DNA of 64,000 nt from CAVPWP01 sp050789285 (GTDB lineage Bacteria; Pseudomonadota; Alphaproteobacteria; Rhodobacterales; Rhodobacteraceae). The position numbers were made by a program, and so were the translations under genes. This document shows, one piece after another, positions 1 to 9,208 of the stretch (position 1 is the stretch's first letter; each line of letters starts with the position of its first letter). The DNA is taken from assembly GCF_050789285.1 (NCBI RefSeq), contig NZ_JBOUVX010000004.1:310001-374000 (forward strand), in the 5' to 3' direction. Under the pieces are notes generated by a model. That model worked only from the letters and a program-made list of their open reading frames with translations. It ran no database searches and had not been told where the DNA came from.

Positions 1-1204
1 TTAGGCTGTCGTTGTCGAGGCTGCCCCGCAAATCGGCCTCCGAGCGGTTGAAGCGATCGGAGGCGTCGGTGTCGTCGGCCTCGGGGGCCGGAACCACCGG
101 CGGCTGTTCGACCACGATATCGGGCGAGATGCCCAGCGCCTGGATCGACCGCCCCGAGGGGGTATAATAACGTGCAGTGGTCAGCCGCATCGCACCGTCG
201 CCCCGAAGCGGCATGACGGTCTGGACCGATCCCTTGCCGAAGCTCTTGGTGCCGATGACCACGGCCCGGTGGTGGTCCTGAAGCGCGCCGGCCACGATTT
301 CCGAGGCCGAGGCCGAGCCACCATTGATCAGGATGACAACGGGCTTGCCGCCCGCAAGGTCGCCCGCCGTCGCGTTGTAGCGTTCGCCGTCCTGCGGATC
401 GCGACCACGCGTCGAAACGATCTCGCCGGTATCGAGGAAGGCGTCCGAGACCTTGATCGCCTGGCTCAGCAGGCCGCCGGGGTTGTTGCGCAGGTCGATG
501 ACGAAACCGTTGACGTTCTCCATCCCGCCGGCTTCCTCGACCGCCTCACGCAGGCCCTCCTCGAGGTTGGGGTAAGTCTGGTCGTTGAACGTGGTGACGC
601 GCAGGACGACGCTGTCCCCCTGAAGGCGCGCGCGCACGGCGGTCAGCTTGATCGTGTCTCGGATGATCGACACGTCGAAGGGCTGTTCGACGCCTTCGCG
701 CACGACGGTGATGATGATTTCGGACCCGACCGGGCCGCGCATCATCTCGACCGCCTCGTCAAGCGTCAGGCCAAGGACGCTTTCGCCGTCGACATGGGTG
801 ATGAAGTCGCCCGCCTGGATGCCGGCCGCGGCCGCCGGCGTCTCGTCCATCGGCGAAACGACCTTGACCCAGCCTTCCTCCTGCGTGACCTCGATGCCGA
901 GGCCGCCGAACTCGCCACGGGTCTGCACCCGCATATCGTCGGCATCGTTGGCCGAAAGGTAGGACGAATGCGGATCAAGCGAGGTCAGCATCCCGTTGAT
1001 CGCCGCCTCGATCAGGTCCTTCTCGTCGACGTCCTCGACGTACTGCGCGCGCACTCGCTCGAAGATGTCGCCGAAGAGGTCGAGCTGTTCGTAGACCGAT
1101 CCCTTGTTCTCGGCCTCCTGCGCCAGAAGCGGCCCCGCGATCTGCGTGGTAAGCACCGCGCCGGCCAGGGTCCCGCCGATCGCGGCCATGACGAACTTCT
1201 TCAT
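1..1204 (-). CDS. ctpA: S41 family carboxyl-terminal processing protease (CtpA), 3' end cut by the window edge
   Basis: Periplasmic serine protease of the C-terminal processing family, which trims or degrades envelope proteins and often controls peptidoglycan hydrolases. The frame opens at ATG 1204 and stays open for 401 codons to base 1; the TTA at 1-3 is out of frame, so the gene continues outside the window. The N-terminus has a basic start, a hydrophobic stretch and an AxA-like site near residue 28 (LLAQE), so it is exported. A PDZ domain covers roughly residues 95-180 (GGLGIEV, AGIQAGDFI). The catalytic Ser is in NGGSASASEIVAG (S299) and the Lys lies 25 residues later in SFGKGSVQ (K324), the normal spacing for the family. 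The start overlaps the stop of the upstream envC-like gene by 4 bases. Pairing a CTP protease with an amidase activator suggests a shared role in cell-wall remodelling. Confidence 0.95.
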   Translation of the reverse strand, partial: MKKFVMAAIGGTLAGAVLTTQIAGPLLAQEAENKGSVYEQLDLFGDIFERVRAQYVEDVDEKDLIEAAINGMLTSLDPHSSYLSANDADDMRVQTRGEFGGLGIEVTQEEGWVKVVSPMDETPAAAAGIQAGDFITHVDGESVLGLTLDEAVEMMRGPVGSEIIITVVREGVEQPFDVSIIRDTIKLTAVRARLQGDSVVLRVTTFNDQTYPNLEEGLREAVEEAGGMENVNGFVIDLRNNPGGLLSQAIKVSDAFLDTGEIVSTRGRDPQDGERYNATAGDLAGGKPVVILINGGSASASEIVAGALQDHHRAVVIGTKSFGKGSVQTVMPLRGDGAMRLTTARYYTPSGRSIQALGISPDIVVEQPPVVPAPEADDTDASDRFNRSEADLRGSLDNDSL

Positions 1205-2358
1205 TGCGTTCTTCCCATCTCTGCATCCGCGATGAACCACGACGTGGGGTCCTGCGGTTCCTGATCCACTCTCAGCTCCATATAGAGCGTTTCGGTCCGG
1301 CGTTGACCACCCCCCGAGGAAGTCTCGACCAGGATAGTCCCGGCGTCGGGTTCTTCGCCGCCCATCATCCCGACTGGAACGCCTGCGTCGACCACCTCGC
1401 CGGCGCGACCATAGACCTCGGCAAGCCCGGCGAGAACAAGAAGGTAGCCATTCTGCGGCTCAAGGATGATCACGTTTCCGTAGTCGAGCAGCGGCCCGGC
1501 ATAGCGCACGGTCGACGGCCAGGGGCTTGTGACAAGGGCACGCGGGCGCGTGGCGACAAGAAGGCCGGGTCGGCGAATGCCTGCGGCGTCGGCCTCGTCG
1601 AAGCCGCGGATCACGACCCCGGCCACCGGAAGCGGCAGAACGCCGCGCGCGGCCGCGAAATCCGTCGTGCCGCCCGTGTCGGCGGCAAGTCCGGTCGCCG
1701 CGAGACCGCCCGCGAAGGCATCCATCGTCTCGGCGCTGTTGATCAGCGCCTGCATCGCCTCGGGGTCCTGGGCCACGGGCGGTGGCAGTGTGGTGCGGTC
1801 GGCCATCGCCTGGCTCAGGAGGGTGCGTGCGGACTGCATCCCCTGCAGCCCGTCCTCGAGCATCCCGGCCGCGTCGGCCTGAAGCGCCTGAAGGTCTTGA
1901 AGCTCCTGCAGGCGGGCGCGCAGGTCCTCGACCTCGCCGCGCAGGGCGGGGGTCAGGTCGGCGATCAGCATCCCCGCCCGCACCGTCTCGGTCGCACCCG
2001 ACGGATGCAGCAGAAGCAGCGCCTCGGGCGAAGTCTGCATCGACAGCAGCACGCCGAAGAGGTGGGCCAGCCGCCCGGCCTCGGCGTCGAACTCGGCCCG
2101 GATCGCGCGCTCGCGCAGCGCACCCTGGCGCAGACCGTCGCGCAGGGCCGACAGCCCGGTCTCGTAGGCGCGCACCGTTTCGGTCAGGGCGGCGACGCGA
2201 TCGCGCGCGGACCGCGCCTCGTCAAGGGCCTGGGCCGCGGCCGCAAGCTCGGCCGCGGCTTGCGCGGCGATATCGCCGGGATCGCGGTCCTGCGCGGGGG
2301 CGGACCCGGCCAGAGCCAGAGAGGCGGCGACGAGCAGGGCGAATGCAGGGCGCCTCAT
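1201..2358 (-). CDS. envC: EnvC-like murein hydrolase activator with degenerate LytM (M23) domain
   Basis: Periplasmic protein of 385 residues with a signal peptide ending near SAPAQ (residue 23). Residues 25-220 are Ala/Leu/Arg/Glu-rich and predicted coiled coil, as in EnvC, which is recruited to the division site. The C-terminal part (about 240-370) is a LytM/M23 fold (YAGPLLDYGNVIILEP, YLLVLAGL), but the zinc-binding histidines of active M23 endopeptidases are absent: the usual HxH position reads LVLAGL. This fits a non-enzymatic activator of periplasmic amidases rather than a hydrolase. It overlaps gpmI upstream and ctpA downstream by 4 bases each, so the three are probably translationally coupled. 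The family is clear; the exact partner amidase cannot be seen here. Confidence 0.88.
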   Translation of the reverse strand: MRRPAFALLVAASLALAGSAPAQDRDPGDIAAQAAAELAAAAQALDEARSARDRVAALTETVRAYETGLSALRDGLRQGALRERAIRAEFDAEAGRLAHLFGVLLSMQTSPEALLLLHPSGATETVRAGMLIADLTPALRGEVEDLRARLQELQDLQALQADAAGMLEDGLQGMQSARTLLSQAMADRTTLPPPVAQDPEAMQALINSAETMDAFAGGLAATGLAADTGGTTDFAAARGVLPLPVAGVVIRGFDEADAAGIRRPGLLVATRPRALVTSPWPSTVRYAGPLLDYGNVIILEPQNGYLLVLAGLAEVYGRAGEVVDAGVPVGMMGGEEPDAGTILVETSSGGGQRRTETLYMELRVDQEPQDPTSWFIADAEMGRTQ

Positions 2359-3875
2359 CGGTCGATCAGCGACGTCCCGGTCATCTCGGGCGGCTGCGGC
2401 AGGCCCATGAGCTGAAGAAGCGTGGGCGCAAGATCGGCAAGGCGGCCATCGTGCAGCCGCGCGCCATCCGGCCCTCCGACAAGGATCACCGGCACAGGGT
2501 TCGTGGTATGCGCGGTGTGCGGCCCCCCGGCGACGGGATCGACCATCGTTTCGCAGTTGCCGTGGTCGGCGGTCACGATCATCGCGCCACCAGCCCGCCG
2601 AAGCGCCTCGAGCGCGTCGCCCAGCCCCTTATCCACCGTTTCGCAAGCCCGGATCGCCGCCGCAAGGTCACCCGTGTGGCCCACCATGTCGGGGTTGGCA
2701 TAATTCACCACGATCAGGTCATAGCCCTTGCCGATCGCCTCGACCAGTTTCGCGCTGACTTCGGGCGCCGACATCTCGGGCTGAAGGTCGTAGGTCGCCA
2801 CCTTGGGCGACGGCGCCATGTACCGATCCTCGCCCGCCTCGGGTGTCTCCTTGCCGCCGTTCAGGAAGAAGGTCACGTGCGGATACTTCTCGGTCTCGGC
2901 CAGGCGGAACTGCCGCAGGCCGTGCTGCGCGACCCAGGACCCAAGCGTGTTCACGATCTCCTGTTTCGGAAAGGCGGCGGTCATGAACCTGTCGTGTGTG
3001 GTCGAGTAGTCGACCATCCCCAGCATCGCCGAAAGCTGCGGCCGGTCGCCGGTGTCGAAGGCATCGAAGCCGGGCTCGCCGATGGCGCGCAGGATCTCGC
3101 GCGCGCGGTCGGCCCGGAAATTGAGGCAGAAGACCCCGTCAGCCGGGGTCATGCCGCGGTAGTCGCCCAGAACCCGCGGCGTGACGAATTCGTCGGTTTC
3201 GCCCTCGGCATAAGCCGCGTCGACCGCGGCAAGGGCATCGGCGGCGGGCGTCCCGGCACCGTGAACGATCGCCTCATAGGCCCGGGCGACGCGATCCCAA
3301 CGGTTGTCGCGGTCCATCGCATAGTAGCGCCCGATCAGCGTCACCGGCACAGCCCCCGCCGGCAACTTGCCCAGCAGGTCCTCGACATAGCCGCGTGCCG
3401 ACGAAGGCGGCACGTCGCGTCCGTCGGTGATCAGGTGCAGCGCGACCGGCACGTCGCGCTCTGTCAGAAGCCGGGCCGCTGCGACCATGTGATCGAGGTG
3501 GCCATGCACGCCCCCGTCCGAGACCACGCCGAACAGATGCGCCCGACCGCCACTGTCCTTGATGCGGGCGGCGAAGGTCAGGATCGCGGGGTTCTCGAAG
3601 AAACTTCCATCCTCGATCGCAAGGCCGATCTGGCCCAGGTCCATCGCCACGACGCGGCCCGCGCCGATGTTCGTGTGACCGACTTCGGAATTGCCCATCT
3701 GCCCGGTTGGCAGGCCGGCGTCGGGGCCGTGGGTGACAAGCCGTGCGTGCGGGCAAGTTGCCATCAGTCGGTCGAAATTGGGGGTGTCCGCCAGCTTCGG
3801 GGCATTTGCGGTCGGGTCTTCGCGCAGGCCCCAGCCATCGAGGATGCACAGAACGACGGGTTTGGGTGCGCTCAT
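2355..3875 (-). CDS. gpmI: 2,3-bisphosphoglycerate-independent phosphoglycerate mutase
   Basis: Glycolytic and gluconeogenic enzyme interconverting 3- and 2-phosphoglycerate in the cytoplasm through a phosphoserine intermediate and two Mn ions. The 506-residue length matches the family. The N-terminal metal motif is CILDGWG (D13), the phosphorylated serine lies in MGNSEVGHTNIGAGR (S63), and the C-terminal alkaline-phosphatase-like metal site is seen in VTADHGNCETM and GPHTAHTTNPVP. It is the first gene of the gpmI-envC-ctpA run, overlapping envC by 4 bases. Gene order gpmI-envC-ctpA is common in alphaproteobacteria. Confidence 0.97.
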   Translation of the reverse strand: MSAPKPVVLCILDGWGLREDPTANAPKLADTPNFDRLMATCPHARLVTHGPDAGLPTGQMGNSEVGHTNIGAGRVVAMDLGQIGLAIEDGSFFENPAILTFAARIKDSGGRAHLFGVVSDGGVHGHLDHMVAAARLLTERDVPVALHLITDGRDVPPSSARGYVEDLLGKLPAGAVPVTLIGRYYAMDRDNRWDRVARAYEAIVHGAGTPAADALAAVDAAYAEGETDEFVTPRVLGDYRGMTPADGVFCLNFRADRAREILRAIGEPGFDAFDTGDRPQLSAMLGMVDYSTTHDRFMTAAFPKQEIVNTLGSWVAQHGLRQFRLAETEKYPHVTFFLNGGKETPEAGEDRYMAPSPKVATYDLQPEMSAPEVSAKLVEAIGKGYDLIVVNYANPDMVGHTGDLAAAIRACETVDKGLGDALEALRRAGGAMIVTADHGNCETMVDPVAGGPHTAHTTNPVPVILVGGPDGARLHDGRLADLAPTLLQLMGLPQPPEMTGTSLIDR

Positions 3876-3946
3876 CTGGGATGGCCTTTCACTTCTGTGG
3901 GCGTTCTACCGCGCGCCGCGCGCCAAGGAAACCGCCGGCGCGGGGT

Positions 3947-4417
3947 TTATTCCCGGTGATAGGGCGTGCCGGCAAGGATCCCCGCCGCGCGGTAAAGCTG
4001 TTCGGCCAGCATCACGCGCGCCAGCATGTGCGGCCAGACCATGCGGCCGAACGACAGGGTCAGCGCGGCCCGATCGAGAACCGCCCGGTCAAGCCCGTCC
4101 GCCCCGCCGATGACGAAGGCCACGTCCTGAACGCCGGCGTCGCGCCAGCGCGCCAGGCGCTCGGCGAAAGCGGGCGAGGTCATGCTCTCGCCGCGTTCGT
4201 CCAGCGCGCAGACCGTGGCGCCGGTGGGCAGGGCGCGCAGCAGGGCCTCGCCTTCGGCGGCCTTGCCAGCGCTCTTGCGGTCGTCGATTTCGACAAGGGT
4301 CGCCGGCCCCAGGCCCACGGCCCTTCCGGTGCGCCCGCAGCGGGCAAGATAATCGTCGACAAGGAACTTCTCGGGGCCGCCGCGAAGCCGCCCCATGGCG
4401 CAGATCGCCAGACGCAT
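3947..4417 (-). CDS. rlmH: 23S rRNA (pseudouridine1915-N3)-methyltransferase RlmH
   Basis: SPOUT-class SAM-dependent methyltransferase that N3-methylates pseudouridine 1915 in helix 69 of 23S rRNA on assembled 70S ribosomes. The 156 residues match the family (E. coli 155). Family signatures are DERGESMTSPAFAE, the knotted cofactor loop FVIGGADGL and the C-terminal HMLARVMLAEQLYRA. The C-terminus reads GTPYHRE, close to the usual PYHK/RE end. It lies ten bases downstream of rsfS on the same strand; rsfS-rlmH is a widely conserved ribosome-biogenesis pair. Confidence 0.96.
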   Translation of the reverse strand: MRLAICAMGRLRGGPEKFLVDDYLARCGRTGRAVGLGPATLVEIDDRKSAGKAAEGEALLRALPTGATVCALDERGESMTSPAFAERLARWRDAGVQDVAFVIGGADGLDRAVLDRAALTLSFGRMVWPHMLARVMLAEQLYRAAGILAGTPYHRE

Positions 4418-4427
4418 GGTCGCCGGG

Positions 4428-4799
4428 TCAGCCCCGCACGGCGGCGGCGGACTCGGCCGGGCTCATCCACATCTTCTCGAGCTGGTAGAAGTCGCGCACC
4501 TCGGGCCGGAAAACGTGGACGATCACGTCGCCCGCATCGATCAGAACCCAGTCGCCGGCATCCTTGCCCTCGACCTTGCAGATGAGGCCCGTCTCCTGCT
4601 TCAGCCGGTCGACCAGCTTCTCGGCGATCGAAGTCACCTGGCGCGACGAACGCCCCGAGCAGATGACCATGAAGTCGGCCATCTCGGACTTGCCGTGCAG
4701 GTCGATCTCGACCACGTCCTCGGCCTTGTCGTCGTCCAGCGATGTCAGGATTCGGGCAAGCAGATCGCGGCTTGCGGTGCGGTTCGAGGCGCGCGTCAT
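4428..4799 (-). CDS. rsfS: Ribosome silencing factor RsfS
   Basis: Binds uL14 on the free 50S subunit and blocks 30S joining under nutrient limitation. The conserved core begins at DLLARILTSLDDDKAEDVVEIDL and continues with ADFMVICSGRSSRQV, GDWVLIDAGDVIVHVF and FYQLEKMW. The open frame extends upstream to 4934, but I choose ATG 4799, giving 123 residues, because the family is 105-130 residues long, the upstream extension has no family similarity, and this ATG forms an ATGA overlap with a short ORF (4796-4855) that carries the AGGAGG ribosome-binding site. Expression may therefore depend on translational coupling. rlmH follows after ten bases. If the longer start were used, the protein would carry a 45-residue Arg/Pro-rich tail. 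Confidence 0.93.
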   Translation of the reverse strand: MTRASNRTASRDLLARILTSLDDDKAEDVVEIDLHGKSEMADFMVICSGRSSRQVTSIAEKLVDRLKQETGLICKVEGKDAGDWVLIDAGDVIVHVFRPEVRDFYQLEKMWMSPAESAAAVRG

Positions 4800-4855
4800 C
4801 TTCGCCCCGGGCGCGGTCTTTTCACGGACCGCTTCGTGAAGGTGAGACAGGACAT
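4796..4855 (-). CDS. 19-codon leader ORF coupled to rsfS
   Basis: A short frame opens at ATG 4855, directly after CAGGAGGACC, the only good Shine-Dalgarno match upstream of rsfS. It encodes MSCLTFTKRSVKRPRPGRR and stops at TGA 4798-4796, overlapping the rsfS ATG as ATGA. The peptide is short and strongly basic, with no known family. Its likely role, if translated, is to bring ribosomes to the rsfS start, since rsfS lacks its own site. The 3-base spacing from AGGAGG to ATG is short, so initiation efficiency is uncertain. It could be chance. Confidence 0.4.
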   Translation of the reverse strand: MSCLTFTKRSVKRPRPGRR

Positions 4856-4945
4856 GGTCCTCCTGCGTTGCGCGCCGGTCCGGCCCCGGCGCTGGCCATG
4901 CAGGAAATGTAGCATCGCCGCCCCGCAATCTCAACGGCGCAGCGT

Positions 4946-7900
4946 CTAATAGTCCCGGCGGAAGAAGACCCCGACCGAGCTGTCCCCCTGGTTGCTGGTC
5001 GAAACGGTCCCTGTCACCGATGTGGTGATGTCGAAGTTGAGGTTGATTTCGGTGTCTCCGTCGCTGCGCGTCGTCACGTCGGCGTAAAGCCGCTCGTTGA
5101 TGTAGGTGCCCGCCGTCACCGCCGTGCGCCCCTGCTCGTCGGTGCGCACGTCAAGGTCGTCGATCCCAAGGCCGCTTCTGAGGTTGCCCATGATCCCGGG
5201 TCCGCCGCCGCCCGAAAGCGTCGCCGCAGCGCTGGCAAGCTGCGCCGCCTGCAGGGCCGAGATATTGGCAAGATCCGTACCGAAAAGGATCCGCGCCAGC
5301 ACCTCGTCCTCGGGAAGCGGCGGCTCGGACAGGAAGCGGAACTGCGGATCGGTCACCGGACCGTCGACCGAGACGAAGGCGCGCACGTCGTCGTCGGACC
5401 GGATCTCGCTCACGGCTTCAAGGCGCAGGATCGGAACAAGGCTTCCGCCAAGGACGATTTCGCCCTCGGTCACGCGCAGTCGCCCCCCAAGGATGCCAAG
5501 CCGTCCGCGCACGAGGTCGATCTGTCCGATCGGCACCACGTTCGCGGTGGTGCCCGTAACCCGCATGCCGCCGGAAAGTTCGGCATCAAGTCCCCGGCCC
5601 CGGACGAAGATTCGCGGCGCGTTGATGGTGACGTCAAGCGGATAGGGCCGGATCGATCGGCCTTCGCCGCGGTCCTCGCGGATCAGGCCTGCGAACTGGC
5701 GTGTGCGTCGGACGTCGGCGGGTTCATTCAGGTGGATGATCTCGGGGATCGGTCCCGAAGCGCCGGCCCCCGTTCCTGCAATGCTGATTTCGGTTTCGCC
5801 GACGTCGACGTTGCCAGAGATGGACGCGCCGCCAGCAAGCGGACCCGAGACCCGCAAATCGCCAGTCAGGCTGGTCCGGTAAAGCGTGGGATCGGTCAGG
5901 ACCACGCCCCGCGCCGCGATGGCGAGCGTGGCGTTGAAGGGCGGCGCAAGCTCGACCGGGCCGCTGACCGACAGGCTGCCGCCGCCCTGCACGCCCGAGG
6001 TCACCGACAGGTTCGCGCGACCGTTCTCGATCCCGGTGTTGACCGCGAGGTTCTCGAGCGACACGCCAGTACCCGGCAGCGCCACCCGCGCCCCGCTGGT
6101 CGTCAGCGTGCCCGACACCGACGACAGCGCCGGTGGGCCGTTGACCGACAGGTCGAACCCAAGCGTCCCGCTGACCGAGTTCGGCGTGATGAAGCGGTTC
6201 GCGATCTCGAGCGGCGCGCGCCCGTTCACGCGCAGGGCAAGCGTCGGGCCCTCGGTCACGACATCGCCGCGCACCGTCGCGGCAATTCCACCTGGTCCTG
6301 TCAGCGCCAGGTTCACCGTCGCCGTTCGCGCGCCGTCGATCGCGACGGTGCCATCGGCCGTCACCGGGCCGGGAAAGTCCGGGACGAAAAGGCCGAGATT
6401 GGCAAGCGCGGCAGACACCGCCAGTTGCCCCGCCCCGTTCGTCACGTCCCCGGCCACCGAGGCCTTGAGCGCGGGCGAGTCGAGCCGCACGTCGCGGATC
6501 GTCAGGTTTTCGCCGTTGCGCGCGAAGTCGAGGTCAAGCAGCGCCCGGCCCGCCAGAAGCCGGTCGACTTCGGCGATGCCGATCGCCACGTTCGTCGTCT
6601 GAAGCTGAAGGTCGATGTCCAGCGCTTCAAGGTCTGAAGTGCCGTCCAGCCGTCCCGACAGTTGCGCCGCCCCGGCCAGTGGCCGCCCGGCAAGTCCGGA
6701 CAGCCGGGACAGGTCGCGGGCGTCGACCGACAGGTCGGCCGACAGCGACTGCGGCGTGGCGAAGGGGGCCGCCGCGCCCCGTGCGGTGGCGTCGGCAAAA
6801 GGCGACGCCCCGGCCAGGTCGAAGGCCCAGAGGCCGTCCTGCCGCTCGTCCGCCGTCAGCCGAAGGGTCGAAGGCCCCACGGCGCCCGGCAGGACGATCG
6901 CCGTGTCCGCAAGCCGCCCCTCGACCCGGGCGGTGCCTTCGCCGGAGCGCAGTGTCCCCGACGCCGTCAGGTCAAGCGCTGCGTTCCGGACAGTCAGCGT
7001 GTCGACGGTGGGCACGCTGTCCTGAAGGCTGCCCGCGACGCGGAAATCGGTGACGCCCGCCAGAAGTGCGTCGGCCTGCGCCTGCCCGATGGCCAGCGCG
7101 CTTGCTGTGCCGCTCAGATTGGCGGCAACGCGGCTGAGGTCGGTAAGACCCGACACCTCGCCCCCGACCGAGATCGTCCCCGCAAGAGGGCGACCCGCGA
7201 GGGCCGAGAAGACCGACAAGTCGGCGACCGAAAGATCGACGTCCGCGCTGGCTTCCGGCACCGCGCCGCTGGTGTTCGCGGTGCCTGTGACGGCAAAACG
7301 CGTCCCGGTCCCGTCGCCGTTGATCCGATAGCTCCAGTCGTCGCCCGCAGTCTCGGCGTCGGCCTCAAGCGCCAGTGCCCCGCTCAGCGTGGGGTGAAGC
7401 AGGGCCGCGTCGGCGAACTGCGCCGACAGCCTCGCCGTGCTGCGCGCCGAGGTCAGCGTGACCTGGCCGGACACCTCGGCGTTCGGCGATGTCAGCGCCA
7501 GCCGCTCGACCCGCGTTCCGGTCTCGTCACGGACCGCGCGCAGACCCAGCCGGACCATGCCCGCAAGGATTCGGTCGGCTTCGGGCTGATCGACCCGCAG
7601 GTCGCTCGAGCGTGCATCAAGCGTGACGTCGAATTGACCGGTCAACGCCTCGTAGGTCAGATCGAGATCGGCTGCGACGGCGCCCCCGATGTCACGCTTC
7701 GCCAGCCCCGAGAAGACGGCCAGATCGCGGGCGTCGATCGCAAGCTCGGCGCCGATGGCGATCCCTTCGCCAAGGCCGCTGACGCTGCCCGAACCTCGCA
7801 GGCCGAATGTCGCGCCCTCGACCTCGAGATCGCGCACCTGCAGCGGGGTGCCTTCGGTCCAGTCAAGGTCGGCGCTTGCCGTCATGTCGCGGCCCAGCGC

Positions 7901-9208
7901 GGCATCAACCGCATTCCCGCCAAGATCGAGACCGCGCGCCGCAAGCTCGAGCGCCGCGGTCACGGACCTGCCCGGACTTTCCGGGCGGATCGTGCCCGCC
8001 CCGTCAAGCGCGATCTCCTCGGCCGTGACGCCACCTGTTTCGAGGTCGCGCAGCGCGATGCGCGCTTGCCAGTCGTCGCTCTGGTCGGCATCGAAGCGGA
8101 CGCCGATCTCGGCCGAACGCAGCCGCACCGGATCGCCCGGAAGCGGCAAGAGCACGGGCGCGCCGTCGCGCGTGGCGATCTGACCCGTCACCCGCAGCCG
8201 TCTCGGCAGGCGGTCGGGCCCGATTTCCGCTTCGGCCGACAGAAGCAGCGCCTCGGCCTGCAGATCGAGATCGTCGATCCGGAACGATCCGTCAGCCAAC
8301 CGCGCGGCGTCGAGCCCGACGATCAGGCTGGGCCCGAAGAACTCGCGGTACTCCGGCAGAAAGAGCGACGTCACGTCGCCGCCGATATTGGCCGTGAAGC
8401 TGCGTTCCGGCGCGTCGGGCGTCCCGCCCGCGCGCGTCGTGACGCGGCCCGCCAGCCGGTCGACGCCATCGGTCGCCAGCACCAGTTCGGCGGTGAAGTC
8501 GGACAGAGGCGCCCGGCCATCGACCACAAGTCGCAGCGACGGCACGTCAGGCACGTCAAGCAGGTTGACGAGGATGCCGTCCGGCGCCTCGTCGACGACA
8601 AGCGACAGGTCAAGGAAATCGGTCTCGTTGGCATAGGACCCGTTCACGCGGAACGTGCCCTCGCCATCGAGGCGGCTGGCGGTGAGATCGGCCTGTCCCG
8701 CGCCCCCTTCGAGATTGGCCGAGCCCGCCAGCGAAAGCGACGCCGCCCGTCCGAAGAGCGCCTCGCCCAGGCTCAGGTTTCCGACCGAGATTTCGCCGAT
8801 GCGCACGGCGACCGGCAGTTCGGGCAAGGCGAACCCGGCCGAGGCCTCGGGCGAAGGCGGCGTCTCGGTCGGGGCGGGCAGGCGCGTGAACTCGACCGAC
8901 CCGGCGGTCAGGCGCGTCACCTCGAGACGGCGGCGCAAAAGCGCAAGGCGGCTCCAGTCAAGCTCGACGTCGGTGACCGTCAGCCAGACCCCGTCGCGGT
9001 CCGAGATGGTCAGGCGGTCGAAGGTGGCCTGCCCGCCCAGAAGCCCGCGGAAGCCTTCGATCACGACGTCCCGGTCGTCGCCCGACAGGGCGCCTTCGAT
9101 CTGCCGCTCGAGGAAGGATGCATCCCCGCGGCTGCTGTCGTCCTGCGCGACGGCGGGCGCGGACAGGACCATGGTCCCGGCAAGGGCGTATGCGGCGAGG
9201 CGCCTCAA
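4946..9208 (-). CDS. tamB: Translocation and assembly module inner-membrane component TamB
   Basis: Very large (1420 residues) AsmA-like protein, anchored at the N-terminus and spanning the periplasm as a beta-taco groove thought to carry lipids or outer-membrane protein substrates to TamA. The N-terminus is a hydrophobic signal/anchor (residues 1-21, ending APAVAQ). The middle is repetitive beta-strand sequence with recurring LAGRPLAG and DLSVFSGLAGR-like units. The conserved TamB (DUF490) domain occupies about residues 1080-1420 (PRIFVRGRGLDAELSGG, DEVLARILFGTDLANIS). The chain ends FFRRDY, an aromatic beta-strand end as seen in proteins that engage Omp85 partners. The start overlaps the tamA stop by 4 bases, as usual for the pair. 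Confidence 0.96.
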   Translation of the reverse strand: MRRLAAYALAGTMVLSAPAVAQDDSSRGDASFLERQIEGALSGDDRDVVIEGFRGLLGGQATFDRLTISDRDGVWLTVTDVELDWSRLALLRRRLEVTRLTAGSVEFTRLPAPTETPPSPEASAGFALPELPVAVRIGEISVGNLSLGEALFGRAASLSLAGSANLEGGAGQADLTASRLDGEGTFRVNGSYANETDFLDLSLVVDEAPDGILVNLLDVPDVPSLRLVVDGRAPLSDFTAELVLATDGVDRLAGRVTTRAGGTPDAPERSFTANIGGDVTSLFLPEYREFFGPSLIVGLDAARLADGSFRIDDLDLQAEALLLSAEAEIGPDRLPRRLRVTGQIATRDGAPVLLPLPGDPVRLRSAEIGVRFDADQSDDWQARIALRDLETGGVTAEEIALDGAGTIRPESPGRSVTAALELAARGLDLGGNAVDAALGRDMTASADLDWTEGTPLQVRDLEVEGATFGLRGSGSVSGLGEGIAIGAELAIDARDLAVFSGLAKRDIGGAVAADLDLTYEALTGQFDVTLDARSSDLRVDQPEADRILAGMVRLGLRAVRDETGTRVERLALTSPNAEVSGQVTLTSARSTARLSAQFADAALLHPTLSGALALEADAETAGDDWSYRINGDGTGTRFAVTGTANTSGAVPEASADVDLSVADLSVFSALAGRPLAGTISVGGEVSGLTDLSRVAANLSGTASALAIGQAQADALLAGVTDFRVAGSLQDSVPTVDTLTVRNAALDLTASGTLRSGEGTARVEGRLADTAIVLPGAVGPSTLRLTADERQDGLWAFDLAGASPFADATARGAAAPFATPQSLSADLSVDARDLSRLSGLAGRPLAGAAQLSGRLDGTSDLEALDIDLQLQTTNVAIGIAEVDRLLAGRALLDLDFARNGENLTIRDVRLDSPALKASVAGDVTNGAGQLAVSAALANLGLFVPDFPGPVTADGTVAIDGARTATVNLALTGPGGIAATVRGDVVTEGPTLALRVNGRAPLEIANRFITPNSVSGTLGFDLSVNGPPALSSVSGTLTTSGARVALPGTGVSLENLAVNTGIENGRANLSVTSGVQGGGSLSVSGPVELAPPFNATLAIAARGVVLTDPTLYRTSLTGDLRVSGPLAGGASISGNVDVGETEISIAGTGAGASGPIPEIIHLNEPADVRRTRQFAGLIREDRGEGRSIRPYPLDVTINAPRIFVRGRGLDAELSGGMRVTGTTANVVPIGQIDLVRGRLGILGGRLRVTEGEIVLGGSLVPILRLEAVSEIRSDDDVRAFVSVDGPVTDPQFRFLSEPPLPEDEVLARILFGTDLANISALQAAQLASAAATLSGGGGPGIMGNLRSGLGIDDLDVRTDEQGRTAVTAGTYINERLYADVTTRSDGDTEINLNFDITTSVTGTVSTSNQGDSSVGVFFRRDY

